This document shows positions 32,766 to 42,202 of a DNA stretch of 64,000 bases, in pieces. The notes below the pieces were generated by a model. The model was not told the DNA's origin. It did no database searches and saw only the letters and a list, made by a program, of their open reading frames with translations. Positions within the stretch are counted from its first letter, which is position 1. Every line of letters starts with the position of its first letter. The stretch covers positions 1 through 64,000 of the forward strand of contig NZ_JAFIEU010000007.1 in the NCBI RefSeq assembly GCF_020832325.1, read 5' to 3'. Origin of the DNA: Lunatimonas sp. (GTDB lineage: Bacteria; Bacteroidota; Bacteroidia; Cytophagales; Cyclobacteriaceae). The position numbers and the translations under genes are program-made.

Positions 32766-35492
32766 TTGACTACCGTAAAAACCTTCTTTGCGCTAATCCT
32801 TGTAATTCTTTTGGGAGTTTCGGGCTATTTGCTGGTCCGGACGGATTTTTTTTCCTCCAAGGTAGACCCCTATCGGATGATCCCGGCCAACAGCATCTTG
32901 GTTTTTGAAACAGCAGAGCCGGTGCAGGCATGGAACGAGTTGGTTTCTCAGCCACTATGGCAGGATCTCGTCGAAATTCCGGCGCTCAAAAACCTGGAGA
33001 GCCAACTGGTGAGGCTGGATAGCTTGGCGGGAAGGAGTGGGGTGCTGGAAAGAACCTGGAGGGGGCAAAAGTTTTTGGTGTCCCTGCATCCCATTGGTAG
33101 GGAGGAGTTTGATTTTCTGTTTGCCATCGCCTACGACGGTGATCGGGTGCCGGAATTAATCGCTTTGCTTGAGAGCCATATAGAAGGAGATACGGGGCCT
33201 AAATCCCGCAATTATAGCGGCGTAACCTTGTGGGAATACCAACCGGAATTGGCTACACGGACGCTCACGTATGGGTTTTATGGCGATGTATTGGTTGCGA
33301 GCTTTACATCCTTTTTGGTTGAGGACGCGATACGCACGGCCAAGTCGGGCGACAGGGCAGACTTTATGGCGGCATATCCGGGGTTGTTCGAGGAGCCGAC
33401 GCTACCCGGTGGAAGGGGTCGATTACGGATAGGATCACAGGGGTTGGGTGCGCTGCTGGGGGGCACTACTTCCCAAGCGGGCAGCATGTTTTCTCAAGAT
33501 CTGGGGGGGCTGCCCTATGCCGCTATTTTGGAACCCGGCTATGGGGAGGGCAGGTTTTCGCTTTCCGGAAAGCTCGTGGATTTCAGATCGGAAGGACTTC
33601 GCTTGCAGCAGGTTTCCCAACCGCTTGGTTCGGAGTTTTTTCATTTTGTGAGCAATCGATCTGCCGTGGTGAGGGTACTGGAGAGGGAAAATTTACAACA
33701 GCGTTCGCTTCCCGCCACCCGCTTGGATAGAGTCAAGAGTACCGTTTTTTCCGATGTACAGCGGGCTTTTTCAGAGAGCAGTTTTTTTACTGATACAGCG
33801 CCGTGGCTGATATACTTGATAATGGAACACGGCGGGACGGAAAACCCAGACCGGGTTTTGTTGGTGCCCACAGTGGATGCCCAGCAGGCTTGGGCAAGCA
33901 TAGCCGATTTTGTTCATGACGTGGATCAGGGCGATGCCGGTGTGGTGGAGCGGGATACCCATCTGGGACGCGAAATATACACTATTCATACCGAGCAGTT
34001 TCCTTTACACTTATACAACGGGGCCTTTGATGGTTTCTCCCGGACCTATATAGCTCAATCTGACGGTTTCCTGATCATGACCAACTCGCTCAGAGGCATG
34101 AAGAACTACTTGGACGATCTATACAATGACAACACCTGGGGAAAGTCCATATCCAAACGCGCTTTCATCGAGAAATTTAAGGGGGACGTACCTTTTACGC
34201 AATGGCTAGATGTACCGAAGTTTTACGGGCGATTGCTTGGGGCAACTACGCCTGGCTGGAGTTCTCTCTTCCAAAAATACGCACCAAATTTTAATACGCT
34301 GTCGATTGTGACCCTCGAGATGAACAATGCTTCATCTTCGGGTTCGGTCCAATTACATGTAGATTATGGCAATACCATTAAGTCGACCGCGCCACAACCC
34401 ATCCTGACCCTATCTAGGTCAGTCAACGTTAATTTTCCCTTGGTCTTCGGTCCAAGGGCACTTCGCAATTTCAATGACCGGAGCCTGGAGTACCTGGTAC
34501 AGGATGAACGGCGTACCATCTACCTGATAGGCCCTGAAGGGAATCTGGTCTTTTCTAGGGAGCTGGAAAACCCGATTATCGGAGAAGTGTTTCAGATCGA
34601 TTATTTTAAGAATGAGAAGCTTCAGTTCGTCTTCGCTTGTGTAGACGGTATCTATGCTTTTGACCGGTTAGGCAATCTGCTTCCAGAATATCCTATACAA
34701 CTGCCGGGCAATGCCCGAATCGCACACCTTAATCTGGTGGATTACGATGGAAATAGGGAATACCGGTTCTTTGTGGCAGACGAAATGGGCGATTTGTATC
34801 TCTTGGATAAACAGGGGAACCTGCTCGAAGGCTGGGACCCCAAGCGCACGACGGGACGCCTAGCCGAAATGCCCGCCCACCACCGGGTGCCCGGTCTGGG
34901 AGATGTGATGATTTCATTGCATGAAAATGGCAACTTGGAACTATTTACCAGGAGGGGTGAATCCAGAGCGGGACAGCCGATTAGACTGGGTGATGGGGTT
35001 TCTACTGCGTATGGGCTAACGGATCGGGGCGGAACAGCCTCTCAGGTGGTAACCGTAAACGATGCGGGAGAGGTAGTAAGTGTAAATTTTAATGGAGAGC
35101 TTACCTACCGGAGCCAGCTATTGAGGCCAGATAGGGAGACCCGCTTTCATGTGGTCAACAACCAAAACCGGGACGACTTTTTGATCGTGCTACATGAGTT
35201 CAATAAGGTTTCTGTGCTGAATGCAAACGAGTCTCCGTTGTTTGACTACTCTATCTTATCGGATGACCTGCTCTTTCAGTGGTTTTCCTTTGGTTACGAG
35301 AAAGAGGTATTCGTGATCGTGGACCGGGTGCAGGAGTTTGTCTATTTATTCGATCTAAAAGGGAATTTGCTGAGCAAGAATCCGATAGAGGGTAGGGGGC
35401 GGATCTCTGTATCGTATTCGGCCACCAAGAGCGAATACGTCATCGCTTCCGTATATAACAACCAACTCAGGGAATACAAGCTTCCCTTGTAG
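32766..35492 (+). CDS. Large membrane-anchored protein of unknown function
   Basis: This 908-aa protein has one N-terminal membrane helix (FFALILVILLGVSGYLLV). The long extracytoplasmic part has two zones: about 30-530 is mixed and resembles DUF3352-like proteins (YRMIPANSILVFETAEP), and about 545-908 contains repeated beta-propeller-like strands (IYLIGPEGNLVFSRELE, IYAFDRLGNLLPEYPI, LYLLDKQGNLLEGWD, VYLFDLKGNLLSKNP). The repeats all centre on a D-x-x-GNLL pattern. The start is TTG at 32766, since a stop codon lies 15 bp upstream and no ATG precedes the membrane helix. Function is unknown. It is flanked by mdh and a mechanosensitive channel. Confidence 0.7.
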   Translation: MTTVKTFFALILVILLGVSGYLLVRTDFFSSKVDPYRMIPANSILVFETAEPVQAWNELVSQPLWQDLVEIPALKNLESQLVRLDSLAGRSGVLERTWRGQKFLVSLHPIGREEFDFLFAIAYDGDRVPELIALLESHIEGDTGPKSRNYSGVTLWEYQPELATRTLTYGFYGDVLVASFTSFLVEDAIRTAKSGDRADFMAAYPGLFEEPTLPGGRGRLRIGSQGLGALLGGTTSQAGSMFSQDLGGLPYAAILEPGYGEGRFSLSGKLVDFRSEGLRLQQVSQPLGSEFFHFVSNRSAVVRVLERENLQQRSLPATRLDRVKSTVFSDVQRAFSESSFFTDTAPWLIYLIMEHGGTENPDRVLLVPTVDAQQAWASIADFVHDVDQGDAGVVERDTHLGREIYTIHTEQFPLHLYNGAFDGFSRTYIAQSDGFLIMTNSLRGMKNYLDDLYNDNTWGKSISKRAFIEKFKGDVPFTQWLDVPKFYGRLLGATTPGWSSLFQKYAPNFNTLSIVTLEMNNASSSGSVQLHVDYGNTIKSTAPQPILTLSRSVNVNFPLVFGPRALRNFNDRSLEYLVQDERRTIYLIGPEGNLVFSRELENPIIGEVFQIDYFKNEKLQFVFACVDGIYAFDRLGNLLPEYPIQLPGNARIAHLNLVDYDGNREYRFFVADEMGDLYLLDKQGNLLEGWDPKRTTGRLAEMPAHHRVPGLGDVMISLHENGNLELFTRRGESRAGQPIRLGDGVSTAYGLTDRGGTASQVVTVNDAGEVVSVNFNGELTYRSQLLRPDRETRFHVVNNQNRDDFLIVLHEFNKVSVLNANESPLFDYSILSDDLLFQWFSFGYEKEVFVIVDRVQEFVYLFDLKGNLLSKNPIEGRGRISVSYSATKSEYVIASVYNNQLREYKLPL

Positions 35493-35500
35493 TGTAAATC

Positions 35501-35533
35501 ATTGGTCTTCCGTATTAAATATGGTTATATTTG
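35501..35533 (+). promoter_or_regulatory. Candidate promoter of the MscS-type gene
   Basis: ATTG (35501-35504) precedes a perfect TAnnTTTG box, TATATTTG (35526-35533), by 21 nt. The start codon is 75 bp downstream of the box. Confidence 0.55.
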
Positions 35534-35608
35534 CGGCCTTATAGCCATTCACGGTATTCCAAGAGGGCAGCCAATATCTGGTGTTAGCCCTTTGAAATTA
35601 ATATAGGT

Positions 35609-37279
35609 ATGCGTAAGGAACTATTGGTTTTTTCATTTTTGATTTGGGTGTTGCAGGTTGTTCCACTCAATGTGCATGGACAGGTTTTCGAATCACACAT
35701 TCCCTTGGTCATTGATTCGACGGATTACAATAATTTGAGTAGTCCTTATCACACTACTTTGACGTTTTTTTACAATTTGCAGGAGGAGTCCTTTGATCCT
35801 GATTTGGCAGGTAAAACCTTGGATATGACGGGATCGGCGGCTGAGGACCCTTCCAGTTTGGCGGTGAAGCTGAAGCAGGTATTTGATGGTAGGGGAGTGT
35901 ATGTGAGGCTGGGTGAGGTCCCACTGGACCAGAATTATACCGATACCCTTAGGAACAATCGCCAGCGGTACTTTTTTGATGAACAGCGATTGCCGGGAGT
36001 ATTCGTGGAAAAAGTCGGTAATCAATGGTTATTTTCCAGTTTTACAGTCAGTCAAATCAAGGATCTCCACACCGAGACCTATCCTTTTGGTACTGCCAAA
36101 CTGTTGAACCTGCTTCCCAAGATCGGTACCGAATTGTATTTTGGGTTGCACCTGTGGCAGTTGGTTGGCTTGTTTGTGTTGGTCTTACTGATCTTTGTGA
36201 GCCACAAGGTATTTACCATTGTAGTGGATCGTGGGTTTTACTACCTATTGATCCGGGCGGGCTACGGGCAGACTGCGCAGAAATACCTTCTTCCTGTTGC
36301 CCGCGTTGTAAGTATTTACCTGATCGTATTGTTATTGGCGGTATTTATTCGGGTGCTTCAGTTGCCTATCGCAGTGGTGTCCTGGGTTACTGTTATGCTA
36401 AATGCGGTGAAGCCATTGCTGGTTACCATCATTTTCTATAAACTTGCCAACCTGCTGTCTTCCTATCTAGAGAGCATGGCAGCAAAGACGGAGTCTACGT
36501 TGGATGATCAATTGGTGCCGTTGGTCAGAAAGACGCTCAAGACATTCATCATTGTCATCGGAACCCTGTTTATCCTCAAGGATGGCCTTCAATTGGACAT
36601 TGTCCCCTTTTTGACGGGACTTTCGATTGGGGGGTTGGCTTTTGCCCTAGCTGCTCAAGACACCATCAAAAACTTTTTTGGTTCGGTCATGATTTTCATC
36701 GATAAGCCATTTCAAGTGGGGGATTGGATTACCAGTGGCGATGTGGACGGTACTGTGGAAGAGGTTGGTTTTAGGTCAACGCGGATACGAACATTTCGGA
36801 ATTCCCTGGTTTATATTCCAAACGGAAAGATTGCCGACGCGACCATTGATAATCACGGACTGAGAAAATACCGGAGGTTTTATACGCAGATAACCATTAC
36901 TTATGACACTCCGCCGGAGTTGATAGAAGTGTTTGTGGAGGGATTGAAAGAGCTGGTCAGGCGCCATCCAAGTACTCGTAAGGACTACTTCAATATCTAC
37001 CTAAACAATCTGTCCGCCTACAGCTTGGATATCATGTTTTATGTATTTTTCGAGGTCCCTTCGTGGCCAGAAGAGCTCAAAGCTAGAGAAGACTTGTTGC
37101 TGGGAACGATCAAATTGGCCAATGAGCTGGGCGTACGCTTTGCGTTCCCAACACAGACATTGCATATGGAGACGTTTCCTGAGAAGAAAGGACTCAACCC
37201 CATATACGAAGATGGAAGGTCTCAGTACCAAAAGCGTTTGGAGCAATTTATTGCTAGGGAAACGGGACCCCAAGGCTAG
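35609..37279 (+). CDS. MscS family mechanosensitive ion channel
   Basis: This 556-aa protein has a signal peptide and an extracytoplasmic domain (about 25-175). Membrane helices follow near 183-203, 228-250, 255-285 and 310-330. The pore-lining TM3 and beta domain carry the family signature: LSIGGLAFALAAQDTIKNFFGSV given as GGLAFALAAQDTIKNFFG, then IDKPFQVGDWI and VEEVGFRSTRIRTF with NSLVYIPNGKIA. The cytoplasmic alpha/beta domain ends near 530. It would open under membrane tension and release solutes. It is followed by a two-way terminator and a convergent tRNA. Confidence 0.9.
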   Translation: MRKELLVFSFLIWVLQVVPLNVHGQVFESHIPLVIDSTDYNNLSSPYHTTLTFFYNLQEESFDPDLAGKTLDMTGSAAEDPSSLAVKLKQVFDGRGVYVRLGEVPLDQNYTDTLRNNRQRYFFDEQRLPGVFVEKVGNQWLFSSFTVSQIKDLHTETYPFGTAKLLNLLPKIGTELYFGLHLWQLVGLFVLVLLIFVSHKVFTIVVDRGFYYLLIRAGYGQTAQKYLLPVARVVSIYLIVLLLAVFIRVLQLPIAVVSWVTVMLNAVKPLLVTIIFYKLANLLSSYLESMAAKTESTLDDQLVPLVRKTLKTFIIVIGTLFILKDGLQLDIVPFLTGLSIGGLAFALAAQDTIKNFFGSVMIFIDKPFQVGDWITSGDVDGTVEEVGFRSTRIRTFRNSLVYIPNGKIADATIDNHGLRKYRRFYTQITITYDTPPELIEVFVEGLKELVRRHPSTRKDYFNIYLNNLSAYSLDIMFYVFFEVPSWPEELKAREDLLLGTIKLANELGVRFAFPTQTLHMETFPEKKGLNPIYEDGRSQYQKRLEQFIARETGPQG

Positions 37280-37318
37280 CATGGCCCGACCGGAGCCGTA
37301 AAAGGTTGAATTAAAAAC

Positions 37319-37351
37319 AAAAAAAGCATCCACGTCGGGATGCTTTTTTTT
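37319..37351. terminator. Bidirectional terminator between mscS-like gene and tRNA-Cys
   Basis: GCATCC (37326-37331) pairs with GGATGC (37338-37343), extended by A and T runs on both sides. It can stop both the plus-strand channel transcript and the minus-strand tRNA transcript. Confidence 0.85.
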
Positions 37352-37354
37352 GAG

Positions 37355-37425
37355 AGGTCGAGAGCGGATTCGAACCGCTGTACAAGGTTTTGCAGACCTC
37401 TGCCTAGCCACTCGGCCACTCGACC
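37355..37425 (-). tRNA. tRNA-Cys (GCA anticodon)
   Basis: The minus strand folds as a full cloverleaf: acceptor GGTCGAG with CTCGACC, anticodon stem GAGGT with ACCTT around CTGCAAA (anticodon GCA), and T stem AGCGG with CCGCT around TTCGAAT. The discriminator base is T, the U73 typical of cysteine tRNA. The CCA end is not encoded. Confidence 0.95.
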
Positions 37426-37717
37426 CTAGTAAAAGGGAACGCAAATGTAGCGAGAAAGAACTTTGATGTCAACTATGGTCCTTGATTTTTTGAATAAATA
37501 AAAAATAGCAAGCAATGTTCATGGGTATGGTGCAGGCGCGATTGGGTCCGGTTGGTCAAACTATAAGATACGTATAGCCTGTTTGACGAAAACTATTTAT
37601 TTATATCGATTCTAAATAATTGAAGGTATTGTTTATCAAGATACAATTCGCTGACAAACAATATCTTAACGGAAAAATTCTGAGAGTGTCCAAAATTCGG
37701 CAGTTCAAATAGTTAAG

Positions 37718-37748
37718 TTTGAAAAATAGAAGTTGGGTAGTACATTTG
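37718..37748 (+). promoter_or_regulatory. Promoter of the alternative complex III operon
   Basis: TTTG (37718-37721) and TACATTTG (37741-37748) are separated by 19 nt, a full match to the Bacteroidota promoter consensus, about 50 bp before the actA start codon. The 290 bp upstream of it, back to the tRNA gene, are AT-rich and show nothing else I can support. Confidence 0.8.
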
Positions 37749-37797
37749 TGGGGAATTTTGAAGTCCTTGAAAAAAATTGGAAAAACAAAATAAAATT

Positions 37798-39057
37798 ATG
37801 TCTATCAAACGCTCATTCTTAGGGGTTCCTATTCATCTAGGTACTTTACTGCTGGCTCTGTTCTTGTTTTCGGGGACGGAAAGCCACGCAGCTCACCCCG
37901 ATGTTCCGGATAGTGAAGATGCCATTAAGGCAGGAGAGGCTATTTTCAATGCCAATTGTAAAACCTGTCACAAACTAGACCAACGGTACACCGGTCCGGC
38001 TTTGAGAGGCGTGACCGAGCGCAGGACATTAGACTGGGCCAAGGGTTTTATTTTGAATTCACAGGCACTCATTCAGAGTGGTGATGCACAGGCGGTAGCA
38101 CTCTTCCGAGAATACAACAATATAGTGATGCCTGCCCATGATTTCCTTAGCGAAATGGACGTGATGAATTTGCTTTCGTACATCGAGTATGGTGGCAAAG
38201 AGGAGGCATCGGCCCAAGCTACAGCTGGTGGCGAGGGATCAGGCGGTGCGGGCGGAGGTATTCCAAGTGAATACCTAAGCATTATACTTGGCGTGTTGAT
38301 TATCGTGCTCCTTCTTATACTGGTTGTCTTGGGATTGATCGTTTCTGTATTGACCAAATACCTGAATACCAGCGATAAAATTTCAGAAGAAGACAAGGCA
38401 TTTATCAACCAAAAGGGAAGCATTAAAAAGGTGCTTACCAGTGATATGTTGATTGTGATAGTGACCACTATCGTGATGGCATTGGTGGTAAAAACGGCGA
38501 TTGACGGTCTGTATGGAATCGGTATTCAGCAAGGATATGCGCCTACCCAGCCTATCGCCTACTCTCACGAACTACATGCTGGCAAATACGAAATACCGTG
38601 CCAATACTGCCATACCGGCGTAGAAATCGGAAAATCTGCCAACATTCCCTCCGCTAACATCTGTATGAACTGCCACATGCACATACAGAATGTGGATGGT
38701 AAGGAGGGTGTATCTCCAGAGATTGCCAAGCTGTACGATGCGTACGATAACAACCGTCCGATTGAGTGGGTTAGGATTCACAATTTGCCAGATTTGGCTT
38801 ATTTTAATCATTCCCAGCACGTGAAAGTTGGAGGCATTGAGTGTCAGACCTGCCACGGTCCCATCGAAGAGATGGAGGTCGTATACCAGCACAGTGCGCT
38901 TACCATGGGATGGTGTATAGACTGTCATAGAAATACGGAAGTAGCCACCCAGGGTAATCAGTATTACGATAAGTTAGTACAACTGCATGCCGACTCCAAA
39001 GATGCTTTGAAGGTAAAGGACATCGGAGGACTGGAATGTGCTAAGTGTCACTATTAA
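37798..39057 (+). CDS. actA: Alternative complex III subunit ActA, fused to a cytochrome c domain
   Basis: This 419-aa protein contains six CxxCH heme motifs. One (CKTCH, near residue 54) lies in an N-terminal cytochrome c domain after the signal or anchor helix. A Gly-rich linker and two membrane helices (about 159-186 and 215-240) follow, then a periplasmic domain with five hemes (CQYCH, CMNCH, CQTCH, CIDCH, CAKCH) typical of pentaheme ActA. It would pass electrons within the complex that oxidises menaquinol. ATG at 37798 is chosen over an in-frame TTG seven codons earlier. It is the first gene of the respiratory operon. Confidence 0.9.
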   Translation: MSIKRSFLGVPIHLGTLLLALFLFSGTESHAAHPDVPDSEDAIKAGEAIFNANCKTCHKLDQRYTGPALRGVTERRTLDWAKGFILNSQALIQSGDAQAVALFREYNNIVMPAHDFLSEMDVMNLLSYIEYGGKEEASAQATAGGEGSGGAGGGIPSEYLSIILGVLIIVLLLILVVLGLIVSVLTKYLNTSDKISEEDKAFINQKGSIKKVLTSDMLIVIVTTIVMALVVKTAIDGLYGIGIQQGYAPTQPIAYSHELHAGKYEIPCQYCHTGVEIGKSANIPSANICMNCHMHIQNVDGKEGVSPEIAKLYDAYDNNRPIEWVRIHNLPDLAYFNHSQHVKVGGIECQTCHGPIEEMEVVYQHSALTMGWCIDCHRNTEVATQGNQYYDKLVQLHADSKDALKVKDIGGLECAKCHY

Positions 39058-39091
39058 AAATTAATCTTTACGAAAATCTTTTCTAAAAGAA

Positions 39092-42000
39092 ATGAAAGAT
39101 AATAAAAAGACATACTGGAAAGGGTTGGAGCAACTAACCAACGATCCCGAGTTTGTAAAAAACGCGGATAGAGAGTTTCCCGAAAATCTTCCTTTGCACA
39201 AATCCAACGAAGACGGTACCCCATCCCGAAGAGATTTCTTAAAGCTCATGGGTTTTAGTGTGGCAGCAGCTTCTTTGGCCGCCTGTGAGGCACCAGTTAG
39301 AAAGGCCATCCCCTACGTAAATAAGCCAGTTGACCTTGATCCATCCGTTCCTAACTTTTATGCGACTACCTTCGCTTCTGGCGGAGATTATGCTTCGGTA
39401 GTAGTTAAGACTAGGGAAGGTCGGCCAATTAAAGTCGATGGAAACGAGCTTTCCTCCGTGACACAGGGAGGTACTAGTGCCATCGTGGAGGCTTCTGTAC
39501 TTTCTCTGTATGACAAGCAACGTTATACCGCTCCCCAAATCGGAGGACAGCCCTCAGATTGGGCGACCTTGGATGCCGATTTAGGAGGCAAGTTGAAAGG
39601 TGCCGGAGCTATAAAAATCGTCACCAACACCATCCTTTCGCCCTCCACAGAAAAGGCTATAGCGGCATTTGCAGAAGCTATGGGCAATGTAGAGGTAATT
39701 ACCTACGATCCTATTTCCAACTATGGAATTACCAAGGCAAGCGAAACCTACTACGGTATCAAGGCCCTACCATCTTACCATTTTGACAACGCCAAAGTGA
39801 TCGTCAGTTTTGGTGCTGATTTTTTGGGTACCTGGATCTCACCGATTGAGTTTTCAAAACAATACAGCAAAGGAAGAAAGATATCTAAGGGCAATGCCAA
39901 CATGTCCCGTCACTTCCAGTTTGAATCGAATCTTTCCCTCACAGGTGCCAACGCCGATTACCGCACGCCCATCAAGGCGTCACAAAGCGGTCTTGCCGTG
40001 TTGTCCCTGTATAACTTGATCGCCCGTAAGGCAGGTGCTTCCACCGCGTCCGGTGGGGCAATTGAAATCGCCCATTTAGCCAAAGCAGCCGACGAGCTTT
40101 GGGCTAATAGAGGAAGTTCATTGGTTGTTTCCGGTTCCAACGATCCAAATGTACAAGTTATTATACATGCCATAAACGAGTTGCTGGGTAACAACGGAAG
40201 CACCGTGAATTTTGGCAAAGCAGCCCACTTCAGAAAAGGCGATGATGCGCAAATGAGTAAATTTGTTGCTGATCTCGCTGCGGGAAGGGTTGGAGGAGTG
40301 ATATTCTACAATTGTAACCCTGTGTACGATTTTGCCCAAGGTGCAGCACTGGCTGAGGCTATTGGTAAAGCGAAGGTTTCGGTAGCAACCAGCGAGGCCA
40401 AAAACGAAACTTCGTCGTTGGTACAGTACGTTGCACCAGATCACCACTATTTGGAGAGTTGGAACGATTACAGCCCCAAAGCTGGCGAGTTTAGCTTGGC
40501 GCAGCCGACTATTTCGCCACTTTTCAATACCCGACAGGCTCAAGAGAGTTTCCTGAAGTGGTCAGGAAGTAATACCAGTTACTACGATTTTATCCGTTCT
40601 ACTTGGAACGAACAATTTTTTGCCAGTCAAGATGGTACCGCTGATTTTCAGCAATTTTGGGATACTTGTCTCCACAACGGTGTCTACGAGGTACCCGGAG
40701 AGACAGGGGAAACTGTGGCGCCGATAGGTGGCGTAGAAAGTGCTGCTGCAGCAATTGGAAGGGCCTACAAGGCAGATAATGCCGGCTTGGAACTCACGAT
40801 CTATGCAAAAGTTGGTATTGGTTCTGGTACCTTCGCAAATAACCCTTGGCTCCAGGAAATGCCGGATCCTATCTCCAAAGCTACGTGGGACAACTACCTG
40901 ACCGTTTCCCAACGCTGGGCCAACGAGAATGGCCTGAAGATGTTTGAAGGGGGCACGAAGACTGCTAAATTAACCGCTAACGGCATCACCGTAACCGTAC
41001 CTGTGTTGGTTCAGCCTGGACAAGCGGACGGAACGGTTGGCTTGGCCTTGGGCTATGGCCGTACCGTAGCTGGAAGAGTTGCAGACGGAGTTGGTATAAA
41101 TGCCTATCCATTTTTAAGTACCGCTCAAGGATTTGTGAATTACGACATCACGGAGGGAGTAAGCATAGAGTTAACCTCTGAGAGCTATCGGATTGCTCAG
41201 ACCCAAACACACCAAACCTACATGGGTAGGGAGTTTGTGGTACAGGAAGCGACCCTTGGCGAGTATCAGCAGGATGCTAGCGCAGGACGTTACAAGCCCC
41301 AAATTTATAAGGACGGCGAGTTTGTGAAGCCTTCTAAAATTTCACTTTGGTCGGGCCATAAATATAGCCAACACCACTGGGGTCTAGCGATCGACATGAA
41401 TTCCTGCACCGGCTGTGGTGCCTGTACGGTGGCCTGTCAGGTAGAAAACAACGTAGCAGTTGTGGGTAAGCAGGAGGTTCTTAACCGTCGGGAGATGGCT
41501 TGGATCCGAATCGACCGATACTATAGCTCTCCACAGGGTGCTACCGAAAATAAGGAATTGGAGCAAGCGGCGGATAATCCCGAGGTTATCTTTCAGCCGA
41601 TGATGTGCCAGCATTGTAACAATGCGCCTTGTGAGACCGTCTGCCCGGTAGTTGCTACTACACACAGTTCAGAGGGACTCAATCAAATGACCTATAACCG
41701 ATGTATCGGTACCCGGTACTGTGCCAACAACTGTCCGTATAAAGTACGTCGATTTAACTGGTTTAAGTACCACGATAACAAGGATTTTGCGGGTGTGAAT
41801 ACGCCTCAAAACGATGATTTGGGTAAGATGGTCCTGAACCCGGACGTAACGGTAAGGGCTAGGGGTGTGATGGAGAAATGTTCCATGTGCGTGCAGCGCA
41901 TCCAAGCTGGTAAATTGGCTGCTAAGAAGGAGCGTCGAAAGATACAGGATGGGGAGATAAACGTAGCATGTGCCGTTGCCTGTCCTACCGAAGCTTTGGT

Positions 42001-42184
42001 ATTTGGTGATATGAATGATCCGCAATCAAGAGTTTCCAAATTGCTTAAGATTGAAGAGAATACAGATTCAGCGATCAAAGAGGTCAATGAGGAGCGCGCT
42101 TATCACGTGTTGGAGGAAATCAACGTTAGCCCTAACGTTTGGTACTTCACCAAAATCAGAAACAAGGACAAAAACGAAGCTTAA
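39092..42184 (+). CDS. actB: Alternative complex III subunit ActB, iron-sulfur/molybdopterin-like
   Basis: This 1030-aa protein has a Tat signal around residue 46 (SRRDFLKLMGF). The long central region (about 75-740) resembles a molybdopterin oxidoreductase, but in known complexes it binds no molybdenum. From about 770 an NrfC-like ferredoxin domain carries four cysteine clusters: CTGCGACTVAC, CQHCNNAPCETVCP, the CIGTRYCANNCP and CSMC groups, and CAVACP. These would hold three 4Fe-4S and one 3Fe-4S centre, as in solved ActB structures. It transfers electrons from quinol to the heme subunits on the periplasmic face. Confidence 0.95.
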   Translation: MKDNKKTYWKGLEQLTNDPEFVKNADREFPENLPLHKSNEDGTPSRRDFLKLMGFSVAAASLAACEAPVRKAIPYVNKPVDLDPSVPNFYATTFASGGDYASVVVKTREGRPIKVDGNELSSVTQGGTSAIVEASVLSLYDKQRYTAPQIGGQPSDWATLDADLGGKLKGAGAIKIVTNTILSPSTEKAIAAFAEAMGNVEVITYDPISNYGITKASETYYGIKALPSYHFDNAKVIVSFGADFLGTWISPIEFSKQYSKGRKISKGNANMSRHFQFESNLSLTGANADYRTPIKASQSGLAVLSLYNLIARKAGASTASGGAIEIAHLAKAADELWANRGSSLVVSGSNDPNVQVIIHAINELLGNNGSTVNFGKAAHFRKGDDAQMSKFVADLAAGRVGGVIFYNCNPVYDFAQGAALAEAIGKAKVSVATSEAKNETSSLVQYVAPDHHYLESWNDYSPKAGEFSLAQPTISPLFNTRQAQESFLKWSGSNTSYYDFIRSTWNEQFFASQDGTADFQQFWDTCLHNGVYEVPGETGETVAPIGGVESAAAAIGRAYKADNAGLELTIYAKVGIGSGTFANNPWLQEMPDPISKATWDNYLTVSQRWANENGLKMFEGGTKTAKLTANGITVTVPVLVQPGQADGTVGLALGYGRTVAGRVADGVGINAYPFLSTAQGFVNYDITEGVSIELTSESYRIAQTQTHQTYMGREFVVQEATLGEYQQDASAGRYKPQIYKDGEFVKPSKISLWSGHKYSQHHWGLAIDMNSCTGCGACTVACQVENNVAVVGKQEVLNRREMAWIRIDRYYSSPQGATENKELEQAADNPEVIFQPMMCQHCNNAPCETVCPVVATTHSSEGLNQMTYNRCIGTRYCANNCPYKVRRFNWFKYHDNKDFAGVNTPQNDDLGKMVLNPDVTVRARGVMEKCSMCVQRIQAGKLAAKKERRKIQDGEINVACAVACPTEALVFGDMNDPQSRVSKLLKIEENTDSAIKEVNEERAYHVLEEINVSPNVWYFTKIRNKDKNEA

Positions 42185-42202
42185 ATCATTAATAATTAAG
42201 AT

